A stretch of DNA of 47,430 bases from contig JAUHZF010000024.1 of assembly GCA_030426145.1 (NCBI GenBank), positions 1 to 47,430 of the forward strand. The letters are read 5' to 3'. Position 1 is the stretch's first letter. Every line of letters starts with the position of its first letter. The DNA is from Polyangia bacterium. Its GTDB lineage: Bacteria > Myxococcota_A > Polyangia > Polyangiales > Polyangiaceae. Both the position numbers and the translations under genes were made by a program. Below, in pieces: positions 6,424 through 14,974 of this stretch. The notes under the pieces were generated by a model. That model ran no database searches. It saw nothing but the letters and a program-made list of their open reading frames with translations, and was not told the DNA's origin.

Positions 6424-9285
6424 ATGGTCATGGAGGCCTTGGCGCGCGCCCTCACCCGAAAGGTCACGGCCTGGGCCGTCATCGCGATCACCCTCTTGGC
6501 CACGGCCGGCCTCGCGTTCAAGGGTCTGTCGGTCGGCCAGGATGACGACCTGCTCGCCTTCCTCCCCAAGGACAACCCCGACGTCGCCCTGTTCAACGAC
6601 GTCAATCAGCGATTCGGCGGGCTCGACGTCGCCATCGTCGGCATTCGCGTCGACGATCCCTTCGACCCCGTCTTCCTCGAGAAGCTGCTCACCCTCACGC
6701 GGCGCCTCGACGAGGAGCCGCGGGTCGCCATGGCGCTCAGCCTCGCCAACGTGGAGGACTTCGAGCCCAACGAGGAGGGAGGCGTCACCACCAAGTTCCT
6801 CGCCCAGCCCATTCCGCAGAGCAAGGAGCAGATCGAGGCCCTTCGCGAGCGCACGATGAGCCTCGACCACATCGTCGGCAACCTCATCGGACCCGATGGC
6901 AAGGCGGTCATCGTCTACAACTTCCTCGATCCCGATCCTCGGGAGACCGGCACCGCCATTCGCGAGCGCGTGCACGAGATCCTGGGCGACGACGTCGAGC
7001 TCTACTGGGGCGGTGGGCCCTACATCAGCAGCTACATCTACGACACCACCCAAGCCGACATGCGGCGCCTGCTGCCGTGGGCGGTGGGTCTGGTGGTGCT
7101 CATCATCGTGCTCTCGTTCCGCGACCTGGTGGGGGCGCTCCTCGCGCTCATCTCGACCGGGATGGGCATCGCCGCCACCTATGGCGCGATGGGCATCGCC
7201 GGCGTCGACGCGAACATCGTTTTGTCGGCGATGCCGGTGATCCTCTTCGCGGTGGGGAGCGCCTACGCCATCCACGTCTTGGTGCGGTACTACGCGTTGC
7301 GAAAGGACAGATCGTGTGAGGAGGCCCTCGTGGCGACCCTCGTGCAGATCGGTCCCACCGTGCTCGCTGCGGGGCTCACCACCGTGGCCGGGCTCCTGTC
7401 GTTCACCGCGATGGACATCGAGCCGATGCGCCAGTTCGGGATCTTCACCGGTCTCGGCATCGGCACGGCGCTGCTGCTGTCGCTCACCTTCGTGCCGGCG
7501 GTGGTGCGGGTGACCGAGCTGAAGGCACGGGACATCTCGGAGGGCGCGCTCGGTCGCGTGCTCGCGCGGCTCGTGGTCGGGGCGCAACGGCGTCGCGCCA
7601 TCATCGCCGTCGCCTTGGGGCTGGTGGTCGCAGGAGGCGCAGCCATGGCGGGTCGCGTCGAGGCGCGCATGGAGAGCGCGGCCTTCTTCGCCGACGATAG
7701 CCCGCCTGCGCGGGCCAACACCTTCCTCGCCGAGCAGTTCGGCGGCTCCACCTTCATCCAGGTGATGGTGGAGGGAGACATGAACGACCCCGGCGTACTA
7801 CGGGAAGTGCAACGCCTCGCCGACCGGATCGCACTCGAGCCCCACGTCACGGGCGTCGACCACGCGGCCAAGATCCTCGGCTTGGTGTACGACGCCCTGG
7901 CAGGGGAGCGCCGCGTTCCACCCACCACCGCCCGGGTGCGCGTGCTCTACCGGTTCTTGGCGGGCAGTGCGGCCCTCAAGCAGCTTCTCACCGAGGACCG
8001 GCGTCACGCGCTGATCATCGCCAAAGTCGACACCGACGCCCACGACGTGGTCGCCCCACTCTTGGCGCGGGTCGAGCAGATCGTCGCCGACGGCGCCCTC
8101 GACCACTATCGCGTCGTGGGTCGGCTGCCCGCGGCCGAACAGGGCGACGGGGCCATCGACAAGGTGGTGCCCGTGCCGGAGGCCGACCGTCCGGCGCTTG
8201 CCGCGCGTCGGCTCGAGCTCGTGACCACGCACCTCCGGGTCCTCTTGAGGCGCTACGGGGCCGACGTCGACGAGGCCAAGCTCCGGGCCACGCTCGAGCA
8301 GCCGGCACCTGGGGCACAGCCGGAGGCGGTGCAGAAGCGGCTCGATGGTTTCCTCCGCTCCGACGAGTCGATTCTCACCGAGGCGCAGTACCGCTTCGTG
8401 CCGGCCATCGCCAAGGGCGTCGCCGCACTCGGTCCCGAGGGCGACATCGACGGCATGGCGGGGGCCATTCGCAAGGCGATGACGCCGCCGCCGCCAGAAG
8501 ATGAAGACGCCGAGGCGCCCGCCGGTCCCGAGGACGAGCTGGTCGACGACATCGCGACCTCGATCAAGGCTCCCCTCGAAGCCATATGGCGCGGACTGCG
8601 CGGTGAGGCGCGTGCCGATCAGGTCCTCGCCCTCAGCCAAGCTGAGCTCGCCGACGACGTGCGGGCCCGACTGCGTCGTCATCTCAGCCAGGCGATGCTC
8701 GACCTCGAGCTCGGCTCGGCCCTGCTGCCGGCTGACGGCGGAGCCCAGGCGATCACGGTGTCGGTGTCGGGGACACCGGTGCTCTATCGCGGCATGAGCG
8801 AGAGCGTGACCCAGAACCAGTTCAAGAGCCTCGGGCTGGCGTTGGCGCTGGTGCTCCTCATCATGGTGGTGCTCTTCCGCTCCTTGTCGGCGGGGATCTT
8901 GGCCGCGAGCCCGACGGTGGTGACCCTGCTCGTCATCTACGGCGTGATGGGCGCGACGAACGTCTACCTCGACATCGGCACGTCCATGCTGGCGAGCATC
9001 ATCATCGGGGCCGGGGTCGACTACGCGGTGCACCTCCTGGCCGCGTGGCGCGGTGACACGGTGGAGGAGGCCGGACAGGTCGCAGCGCTTCACACCGGCA
9101 CCGCCATCTGGACCAATGCCCTCATGGTGGCGGCCGGCTTCTTCGTGCTGACCCTGGGCGAGGCCAAGCCCCTCGAGAACGTGGGCGGGCTCACCGCAGC
9201 GGCCATGATCGCGGCTGCGCTCGCGACGTTCATCGCCATTCCGGCCCTGGCGCGGCGCAAGCAGTACACGAGGTCGTCGACGTGA
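6424..9285 (+). CDS. RND superfamily (MMPL-type) exporter
   Basis: A 953-aa inner-membrane exporter with the duplicated RND layout: one membrane helix (~14-34), an extracytoplasmic domain, five helices (~218-365), a second leading helix (~395-415), a large second extracytoplasmic domain, and a final helix bundle (~800-945). Both halves carry the MMPL-type helix-4 motif, GSAYAIHVLVRYY in the first and GAGVDYAVHLLAAW in the second. The second loop is unusually long and includes a Pro/Glu/Asp-rich stretch (PPPPEDEDAEAPAGPEDE) near residue 690. Substrates of this class are usually lipids or hydrophobic compounds, unknown here. ATG 6424 is chosen; the frame extends upstream only through the aminotransferase gene. 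The stop overlaps the next GTG. Confidence 0.88.
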   Translation: MVMEALARALTRKVTAWAVIAITLLATAGLAFKGLSVGQDDDLLAFLPKDNPDVALFNDVNQRFGGLDVAIVGIRVDDPFDPVFLEKLLTLTRRLDEEPRVAMALSLANVEDFEPNEEGGVTTKFLAQPIPQSKEQIEALRERTMSLDHIVGNLIGPDGKAVIVYNFLDPDPRETGTAIRERVHEILGDDVELYWGGGPYISSYIYDTTQADMRRLLPWAVGLVVLIIVLSFRDLVGALLALISTGMGIAATYGAMGIAGVDANIVLSAMPVILFAVGSAYAIHVLVRYYALRKDRSCEEALVATLVQIGPTVLAAGLTTVAGLLSFTAMDIEPMRQFGIFTGLGIGTALLLSLTFVPAVVRVTELKARDISEGALGRVLARLVVGAQRRRAIIAVALGLVVAGGAAMAGRVEARMESAAFFADDSPPARANTFLAEQFGGSTFIQVMVEGDMNDPGVLREVQRLADRIALEPHVTGVDHAAKILGLVYDALAGERRVPPTTARVRVLYRFLAGSAALKQLLTEDRRHALIIAKVDTDAHDVVAPLLARVEQIVADGALDHYRVVGRLPAAEQGDGAIDKVVPVPEADRPALAARRLELVTTHLRVLLRRYGADVDEAKLRATLEQPAPGAQPEAVQKRLDGFLRSDESILTEAQYRFVPAIAKGVAALGPEGDIDGMAGAIRKAMTPPPPEDEDAEAPAGPEDELVDDIATSIKAPLEAIWRGLRGEARADQVLALSQAELADDVRARLRRHLSQAMLDLELGSALLPADGGAQAITVSVSGTPVLYRGMSESVTQNQFKSLGLALALVLLIMVVLFRSLSAGILAASPTVVTLLVIYGVMGATNVYLDIGTSMLASIIIGAGVDYAVHLLAAWRGDTVEEAGQVAALHTGTAIWTNALMVAAGFFVLTLGEAKPLENVGGLTAAAMIAAALATFIAIPALARRKQYTRSST

Positions 9286-10625
9286 AGCCCAAGCGCATCG
9301 CGCTCGGGGTGGGCGGGCTGCTGCTCGGCGCGGCGCTCGGAGGGTTCATCCTCTGGTTCGCCCAACGCCAACCCGAGGTCAGCGGGCCCCCTTTGGCCTT
9401 TCGCCACCTTCCACGCAAGACCACGGCGGTGGGGGTTGGCTCGCGCGAATCCGTCGTGGCGAGGAGCACCGGCATGCGGCTCGAGGACGCGCCGCCCGAG
9501 GTCTTCTGGAGCGCCTATGCCGAGCTGTGTGGTGGCTGGGACGTGGTGCGCTCCGCCGGACGCGGCGGACTCAACGCGGGCTCGGCATCCCTGCTGCGCG
9601 AACCGGGCTACGGGGGCGCACTGAGGTGTGGCCGGGCGCTCTACGAACGCTACGGTGGTGCGCTCGACCGGCATTGGTTGAGCTTCGAAGAGGACGGCCA
9701 GGTGCACGGCTTGTTCGTCGTGCGGCTCGAGGGGCTCGACAAGCTACCCGAGGCCGACCACCTCGAGCCCGTCGACGACGAGCCCAAGCATCTCGATGAG
9801 GTCGCGTGCATGTTGAAGCCTGGCGAGGAGCGCTGCACGGAGACGTCGTTTGCGGTCGCGAAGATCGACGGCATGCCGATCTGGCTCGTCGGTACGCTGG
9901 GGGCTGTCGAGGCCTTCGCCTGGCGCTTCGACGATGATGGAGACGACAGCCTGTCCGGCGACGTCGCCGCCATGGCGAAGCTCCACGGCGAGATCACCGG
10001 GGGCTACGATCGCACGGTGGGCGATGGCGACGGCTACGATTCGGCCTTTACGCGCGGCTTCGGAAACGTCCCCAAGATCTACGACGACAAGCGGATCAAG
10101 AAGCTCGACGAGCGGGTAGAGGACGATGTCGAGGCCTGGTCGATCGTGCTCGATGGCGACCCGATGTCGGCCGAGCTCGAGCTGCGTCTCGTGTTCTGGG
10201 CCGAGTCGGCCGACAAGGCGGAAGAGCTGCGCGACGACCTCGAAGACGTGGTGAAGCGGCTCGAGAAGCTGCTCGACGACGCCATCGACGACGCGGAGGA
10301 CCACCTCGAAGAGCGCGAGGAGAAGACGGGCCGCGAGGCCGCGGAGTACGAGGTCGCCGACTGGCAGATGTCGATGCAGGCCCTCGCGCAGGCCTCTCTC
10401 GAGGTGGACGGTGAGCGCGTGGTCCTACGGATGCGGCAGGAGCCCACCGAAGAACAGTCGCGGGTCACCGAGCGCTACCGCCAGTGGCAACGCGACCGCA
10501 CCGACACCGCGGTGAGCATCGTGCGCTCGATGGTCGAAGACGAAGAGATCAACAGCGATGACCTCGGTGCGCTCGACCCTGAGCTGCCCCAGGCTTACGA
10601 GTCGCTGCCCAAATCGGGCGAATAG
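9282..10625 (+). CDS. Membrane-anchored acidic protein coupled to the exporter
   Basis: A 447-aa product from GTG 9282, overlapping the exporter stop by 4 bases (GTGA). It has one N-terminal membrane helix (~7-28), a periplasmic-looking body with a few Cys, and an acidic coiled-coil-prone region (~295-345) rich in Asp, Glu and Lys. I recognise no family. The overlap implies coupled translation and a possible accessory role for the MMPL exporter, but this is inference from position only. Confidence 0.75.
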   Translation: MKPKRIALGVGGLLLGAALGGFILWFAQRQPEVSGPPLAFRHLPRKTTAVGVGSRESVVARSTGMRLEDAPPEVFWSAYAELCGGWDVVRSAGRGGLNAGSASLLREPGYGGALRCGRALYERYGGALDRHWLSFEEDGQVHGLFVVRLEGLDKLPEADHLEPVDDEPKHLDEVACMLKPGEERCTETSFAVAKIDGMPIWLVGTLGAVEAFAWRFDDDGDDSLSGDVAAMAKLHGEITGGYDRTVGDGDGYDSAFTRGFGNVPKIYDDKRIKKLDERVEDDVEAWSIVLDGDPMSAELELRLVFWAESADKAEELRDDLEDVVKRLEKLLDDAIDDAEDHLEEREEKTGREAAEYEVADWQMSMQALAQASLEVDGERVVLRMRQEPTEEQSRVTERYRQWQRDRTDTAVSIVRSMVEDEEINSDDLGALDPELPQAYESLPKSGE

Positions 10626-10631
10626 AGCGGT

Positions 10632-10661
10632 TTGAGAAAACGAGGGTCGGCCTGCTAGGGT
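10632..10661 (+). promoter_or_regulatory. Candidate promoter of the BCCT-Usp gene
   Basis: TTGAGA at 10632-10637 and TAGGGT at 10656-10661 are separated by 18 bases. The TAGGGT box ends 8 bases before the ATG at 10670 and no Shine-Dalgarno is present, so the mRNA may start at or just before the ATG. Confidence 0.45.
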
Positions 10662-10669
10662 GCGACCCC

Positions 10670-12715
10670 ATGTCTTCGGAGGACCGGCAGCTCACGATCA
10701 ACCCGCCGGTGTTCTTTGCGTCGGCCACGCTCCTCATCGCTTTTCTCGCGTTCGGCGTCTTCGCCGCGGACACGGCGCAGGAGGTCCTGCCCAAGGTTCT
10801 GAACGGCGTCACCGAGGAGTTCGGCTGGCTCTACGTCCTCTCGGTCTTCTTCTTCATCGGCTTCTGCCTGTGGCTCGCCTTCAGCAAATACGGCCGCATT
10901 CGGCTCGGTGACGACGATTCACGCCCCGAGTTCAGCAATGTGAGTTGGTTCGCCATGCTCTTCAGCGCGGGCATGGGGATCGGGCTCGTGTTCTTCGGCG
11001 TGGCGGAGCCGATGTCGCACTTCAACGCGCCCCCGGTGGCCGAGGCCGGCTCGGTGGCGGCGGCCCGGGATGCACTGCCCCTCACCTACCTGCACTGGGG
11101 ACTGCACGCGTGGTCGATCTACGCCCTCATGGCTCTCGGGATCGGCTACTTCGCGTTTCGCAAGAAGCTGCCGCTGGCCATTCGCTCCTGCTTCTATCCC
11201 CTCCTCGGAGAGCGCATCCACGGGTGGCCCGGCCACATCATCGACATTCTGGCCGTGCTCGGCACGCTCTTCGGCTTGGCCACGTCGCTGGGCCTCGGTG
11301 CGGGGCAGGTGAGCGCGGGCCTGCATCGGCTGTTCGGGGTGCCTCACACGACGAACACCCAGCTCGTCCTCATCGGCATCATCACCGCCGCCGCGACCAT
11401 CTCGCTCGTGACCGGGGTCGACAAGGGGATCAAGACCCTCAGCGAGCTCAACCTCGGGCTCGCTGCCTTGTTGATGGTCTTCGTTTTCTTGGTGGGACCC
11501 ACCCTCCATCTGGTGAACGCCTTCGTCGAGAACCTCGGGGGATACGCCAAGGTCGTCTTCGAGCGCACGCTGCTCATCGAGGGGCGCAACGAGGCCGAGG
11601 CGACCTGGATCCAGGGCTGGACCGTCTTCTACTGGGGGTGGTGGATCTCATGGGCACCCTTCGTCGGCATGTTCGTGGCCCGCATCTCCAAGGGCCGAAC
11701 CTTCCGCGAGCTCGTGCTCGGCGTGCTCTTGGTGCCCACCGCGGTGACGTTCCTCTGGATGACCATCTTCGGGAACACGGCGCTCGACCTCGAGCTCTCG
11801 GGGCAGGCCGACGTTGCCGCTGCCGTGAAGGCCGACACGTCGACCGCCATCTACGCGATGCTCGAAGCGCTCCCCCTGTCGAGCGTGACCTCACTGCTCG
11901 CCGCAGGCGTGGTGTCCGTGTTCTTCGTCACCTCGAGTGACTCTGCGTCGTTCGTGGTCGACATGCTCACCTCAGGCGGCCACCCCGACCCGCCGCGCTG
12001 GCAGCGTGTCTTCTGGGCCAGCGCCGAAGGAGCCACGGCCGCGGTGCTGCTCTACGCGGGCGGGGAGAACGCCGTGGCGGCGCTCAAGGCCCTTCAGGCG
12101 GGCGTCATCACCATCGGGCTACCCTTCTGCTTGGTGCTCATCGCCCTCGCGGTGAGCCTCGTACGCGGCCTGAAGGAAGAGCGCCTCGCAGCGCCGGCTG
12201 CCGCAGGCGCCACGCCCCATCGCCTCGAGCCGGTCGGCTCGGAGGAAGGACCCATGAAGCTCGGCAAGATCCTGGTGCCCGTCGACCTCTCGCCTCCCTC
12301 GGCGCGCGCGCTCAAGCACGCGATCGACCTCGCCGGCTACGCCGACGAGGAGGCCACCATCGACGTCCTCCACGTCGCTCGTCGGCCCGCCGCATACCTC
12401 CCCTTCGAGCGCTGGATCGGCAAAGGCGACGACGTTCCCGCCGACGTCGATGCCGTGGTCGTCGACGCGGCGGAGAAGGCGCAGGAAGCGTTCATCGCCG
12501 ACGCCCTGCCCGACGAAGAGGATCGAGAAGGCGTGCACGCCTTGGTCAAGCTCGGCATCGCCTCGCAGACCATCATCAAGCTCGCCAAGGAGCGCGCCTA
12601 CGACGTCATCGTCATCGGTACCCACGGCCGCACCGGCGCCGATCGCGTGCTCATGGGATCCACGGCAGAGCGCGTCCTGCGCAATGCGCCGTGTCCCGTT
12701 GTGACCGTGCGCTGA
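10670..12715 (+). CDS. BCCT family transporter fused to a C-terminal universal stress (UspA) domain
   Basis: A 681-aa fusion. Residues ~1-510 are a betaine/carnitine/choline transporter of 12 helices. They show the glycine motif SAGMGIGLVFFGVAEP, the Trp-rich helix-8 signature (WTVFYWGWWISWAPFVGMF) and FVTSSDSASFVVDMLTSGG. The GMGIG form is like BetP/BetT symporters, suggesting ion-coupled uptake of a compatible solute. Residues ~529-681 are a UspA fold starting MKLGKILVPVDLS and ending with the nucleotide-binding motif GTHGRTGADRVLMGSTAERVL. The cytoplasmic Usp domain may sense energy or stress. An internal start at 12254 could also produce it alone. Confidence 0.9.
   Translation: MSSEDRQLTINPPVFFASATLLIAFLAFGVFAADTAQEVLPKVLNGVTEEFGWLYVLSVFFFIGFCLWLAFSKYGRIRLGDDDSRPEFSNVSWFAMLFSAGMGIGLVFFGVAEPMSHFNAPPVAEAGSVAAARDALPLTYLHWGLHAWSIYALMALGIGYFAFRKKLPLAIRSCFYPLLGERIHGWPGHIIDILAVLGTLFGLATSLGLGAGQVSAGLHRLFGVPHTTNTQLVLIGIITAAATISLVTGVDKGIKTLSELNLGLAALLMVFVFLVGPTLHLVNAFVENLGGYAKVVFERTLLIEGRNEAEATWIQGWTVFYWGWWISWAPFVGMFVARISKGRTFRELVLGVLLVPTAVTFLWMTIFGNTALDLELSGQADVAAAVKADTSTAIYAMLEALPLSSVTSLLAAGVVSVFFVTSSDSASFVVDMLTSGGHPDPPRWQRVFWASAEGATAAVLLYAGGENAVAALKALQAGVITIGLPFCLVLIALAVSLVRGLKEERLAAPAAAGATPHRLEPVGSEEGPMKLGKILVPVDLSPPSARALKHAIDLAGYADEEATIDVLHVARRPAAYLPFERWIGKGDDVPADVDAVVVDAAEKAQEAFIADALPDEEDREGVHALVKLGIASQTIIKLAKERAYDVIVIGTHGRTGADRVLMGSTAERVLRNAPCPVVTVR
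12241..12256 (+). promoter_or_regulatory. Internal Shine-Dalgarno and ATG at the BCCT/Usp boundary
   Basis: GGAGGAAGGA (12241-12250) is followed, after CCC, by an in-frame ATG at 12254-12256. That ATG is the first codon of the Usp domain (MKLGKILVPVD). It is a much better ribosome site than the one at the gene's own start. The bases also encode Glu and Gly in the linker, so the match could be coincidental. Confidence 0.45.
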
Positions 12716-12725
12716 GGCTGCGTCG

Positions 12726-14924
12726 CTAGAGCAAGCCGAGGGCATGCGCGGCGCGAAGGGCGACGACCCGCAGGTGGCCGTCGCGCAGCGCGTTTCGTCG
12801 TTCGACCAGCTCGCGCAGCGGCACCCAGTGGAGACAGTGTAGGGGTGCGCCTTTGCCAGTGGGTCGCACCGCGATGGCGAAGGGGTGCACTACCTCGGGC
12901 GTCACTCCGGCGGAGGGGTGGTAGCGTCCACCGAGGGCCCAGCGGTCGATCACCTCGAGGCCGTACTGGTCGCGCAGGCGTTCGTGCACGAAGGCGTCGA
13001 CGGCGCGTTGGCCAGAGACCTCGCGCGGCAGTCGCCAGGCGGGCGTGACGAGGAGGTGGCTGTGGCCGTCGAAGCATTGGGCCGCGGGCAGGTCGTCGTC
13101 GTCGAGACCGAGGAAGACCTCGTCCCCATCGCGGGCGAGGAGCGCGGTGGCGATCGTCGCGAGACCGAGCGGCCCCGGTTCCACCCACTCGCGCACCTCC
13201 TCCGCGACCGCGTGGCCTTCGGCGTCACGCTCGACAAAACGCGCCGCGGAGAGCCGGAGGAAACCGGCGTCGCCTTCATGGTCGCGAACGAAGCGACGTC
13301 GAGGCGGGCGGGCCTGGAGGGGCTCGACGTCGGTGGGCACGCCTGGTGGGGCGACGAGCGCGTCGGCTTCCACGGTCTCGCCGATCCAGTCGCCTGGCCC
13401 TTGCCCGCGCCGCAGCAAGAGGTCGTAGGTGTTCAGCTCGAGGCGGGCGTCGGGGAGGCCACCCACCTGAGCGGCGCGGAGGAGCTGCTGGGCGTCGATC
13501 GAGCGCAGAACGCCGGAGGTGGAGAACCCGCTCGCGCGGGGCAGTGGATGGTGAACGGCTCGCGGCGGTACCTCGACGAGCACCGAGCGCACCTCTTCTT
13601 GCAGTCCGCCGGGGGACGGGAAGTAGCGCCCGCCCGTTTCGAATCGCTGGATGTCGGCCGCGTCGAGGTCGTCGAAGACCTCGAAGAGCTCCTCCACCGC
13701 CTGGCCCAAGGGGGCGTCGTGACGCACGGCCACCAGTGGCTCGCTCACGTAGGTGGGGGCGCGCGCACCGTCGACCGCACCGCGGGGAGAGAGCGCGAGA
13801 ACCGGGCGAGGGTAGCTGCGTCGCGCCATCACCTGCACGCGGCCGTCCTGTTCGAACCACGGCACGACATCCACGGCGAGACCCGGCCGACGCACGAGGT
13901 CGAACCGCTGACCGTCGTCGCGGCGGTAGCAAGCTCGGGTGAGGTAGCCGTGGGGCTCGACCCGCTCGGCACATTCGATGCGGACCCCATGCCCGGCCGC
14001 CACGCGCTGCCCGACCACGACGTAGTTGGTGGCTGGCCAATCGAGGGGCGTGCCATCGAGGGTCGACATGACGAAGCGGCCCTCGAAGCGATGGGACACG
14101 ATCCACGGATTGCGAATGGGCGTAGATGCGAGCACGCGCAAGCCGAGGCTCGCACACCAATCCTCCATCTCGTGCTGGCTGGCGTAGGTGTATTCCTCCT
14201 TCACCTCCACATCCCAGCTGCGGCGGTAGTCCTTGCGCAGCACGAACTCGGTTGCGATCGTTCGGGCGCAGCGAAACCGACGCCAACCATCCCTCGGTGC
14301 ACCGAGCTCCTCGAAATCGAAGCCGCGTGTCTCGGCGGGTTGTAGAAAGCGGAACTCCCGCGCGAATCGACGGAAGAGACCTGCGCTCGTGGCTCGCGCG
14401 GGATGGTCGTCGTCGGGGTCACCGTCGTCGTCCGGGAGGTCGAGCCACACCTCGCCAGGGCCGGGATCGACGAAGTCGCGCACGATGAGCACCCCGTCTT
14501 CGGCCAGGGCGCGAGCCTGCACGGCGAGGGCACGGCGGGCCGCGTCACGGTCGTAGCCACCGTAGGAGGTGACGTGGTGCAGTACCGACGAGTCGAGGAT
14601 GGCTTCGACCGAACCGTCGGGGAAACACGCGGTGGCGATGTCGCCCTCGATGAACCGCAGGTTGGGCAGGCGATGGGTCGCCGATGCGCGCTCGACCATC
14701 TTCGGATCGACGTCGACGCCCACCACCTCCAACTCGGGATAGAGAGCCGCGAGCGCGTGACTGCCGGCGCCCGAGCCCATGCCCATGTCGGCCACCCGAC
14801 CTTCGGCCAGAAGGTGGGCCGCGGTGAGCGCGACCTTCTGACGCATGGAGGCGTCCATTCCCCGTAGGTAGCGGTCGTAGTCCGAGGTGCTGCCGCGATC
14901 TTGACCCGCGTAGGCGTCGCTCAT
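12726..14924 (-). CDS. SAM-dependent methyltransferase fused to two degenerate NUDIX-like modules
   Basis: 732 aa from the ATG at 14924 (MSDAYAGQDRG); longer starts up to 14987 would run into the divergent gene. Residues ~15-210 are a class I methyltransferase with motif I VADMGMGSGAGSHALA, acidic residue in VVGVDVDPKMV, and ILDSSVLHHV. A linking region (~210-330) is followed by two related modules. Each holds the sequence GGRY.PS.G followed by (E)EV, at about residues 430 and 663. Their layout resembles NUDIX hydrolase folds, but the catalytic Nudix box is absent, so they may only bind ligands. Substrate unknown. A TACCTT box precedes the start. Confidence 0.75.
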   Translation of the reverse strand: MSDAYAGQDRGSTSDYDRYLRGMDASMRQKVALTAAHLLAEGRVADMGMGSGAGSHALAALYPELEVVGVDVDPKMVERASATHRLPNLRFIEGDIATACFPDGSVEAILDSSVLHHVTSYGGYDRDAARRALAVQARALAEDGVLIVRDFVDPGPGEVWLDLPDDDGDPDDDHPARATSAGLFRRFAREFRFLQPAETRGFDFEELGAPRDGWRRFRCARTIATEFVLRKDYRRSWDVEVKEEYTYASQHEMEDWCASLGLRVLASTPIRNPWIVSHRFEGRFVMSTLDGTPLDWPATNYVVVGQRVAAGHGVRIECAERVEPHGYLTRACYRRDDGQRFDLVRRPGLAVDVVPWFEQDGRVQVMARRSYPRPVLALSPRGAVDGARAPTYVSEPLVAVRHDAPLGQAVEELFEVFDDLDAADIQRFETGGRYFPSPGGLQEEVRSVLVEVPPRAVHHPLPRASGFSTSGVLRSIDAQQLLRAAQVGGLPDARLELNTYDLLLRRGQGPGDWIGETVEADALVAPPGVPTDVEPLQARPPRRRFVRDHEGDAGFLRLSAARFVERDAEGHAVAEEVREWVEPGPLGLATIATALLARDGDEVFLGLDDDDLPAAQCFDGHSHLLVTPAWRLPREVSGQRAVDAFVHERLRDQYGLEVIDRWALGGRYHPSAGVTPEVVHPFAIAVRPTGKGAPLHCLHWVPLRELVERRNALRDGHLRVVALRAAHALGLL

Positions 14925-14934
14925 CTTTCGCGGA

Positions 14935-14940
14935 AAGGTA
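14935..14940 (-). promoter_or_regulatory. Candidate -10 box (TACCTT) before the methyltransferase fusion
   Basis: TACCTT lies 10 bases before the ATG at 14924. A purine stretch (GAAAG) sits directly against the ATG, too close to act as a normal Shine-Dalgarno. Fits a very short or absent 5' leader. Confidence 0.3.
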
Positions 14941-14974
14941 TCACTCCCGGAGCCGGGCGTAGTAGGCATGACCG

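Noticed and set aside
12885..14345. Long open frame on + (about 486 codons) opposite the methyltransferase fusion
   Set aside because: It is the antisense of a clear gene; its translation has low-complexity, domain-free sequence. High GC gives long antisense frames.
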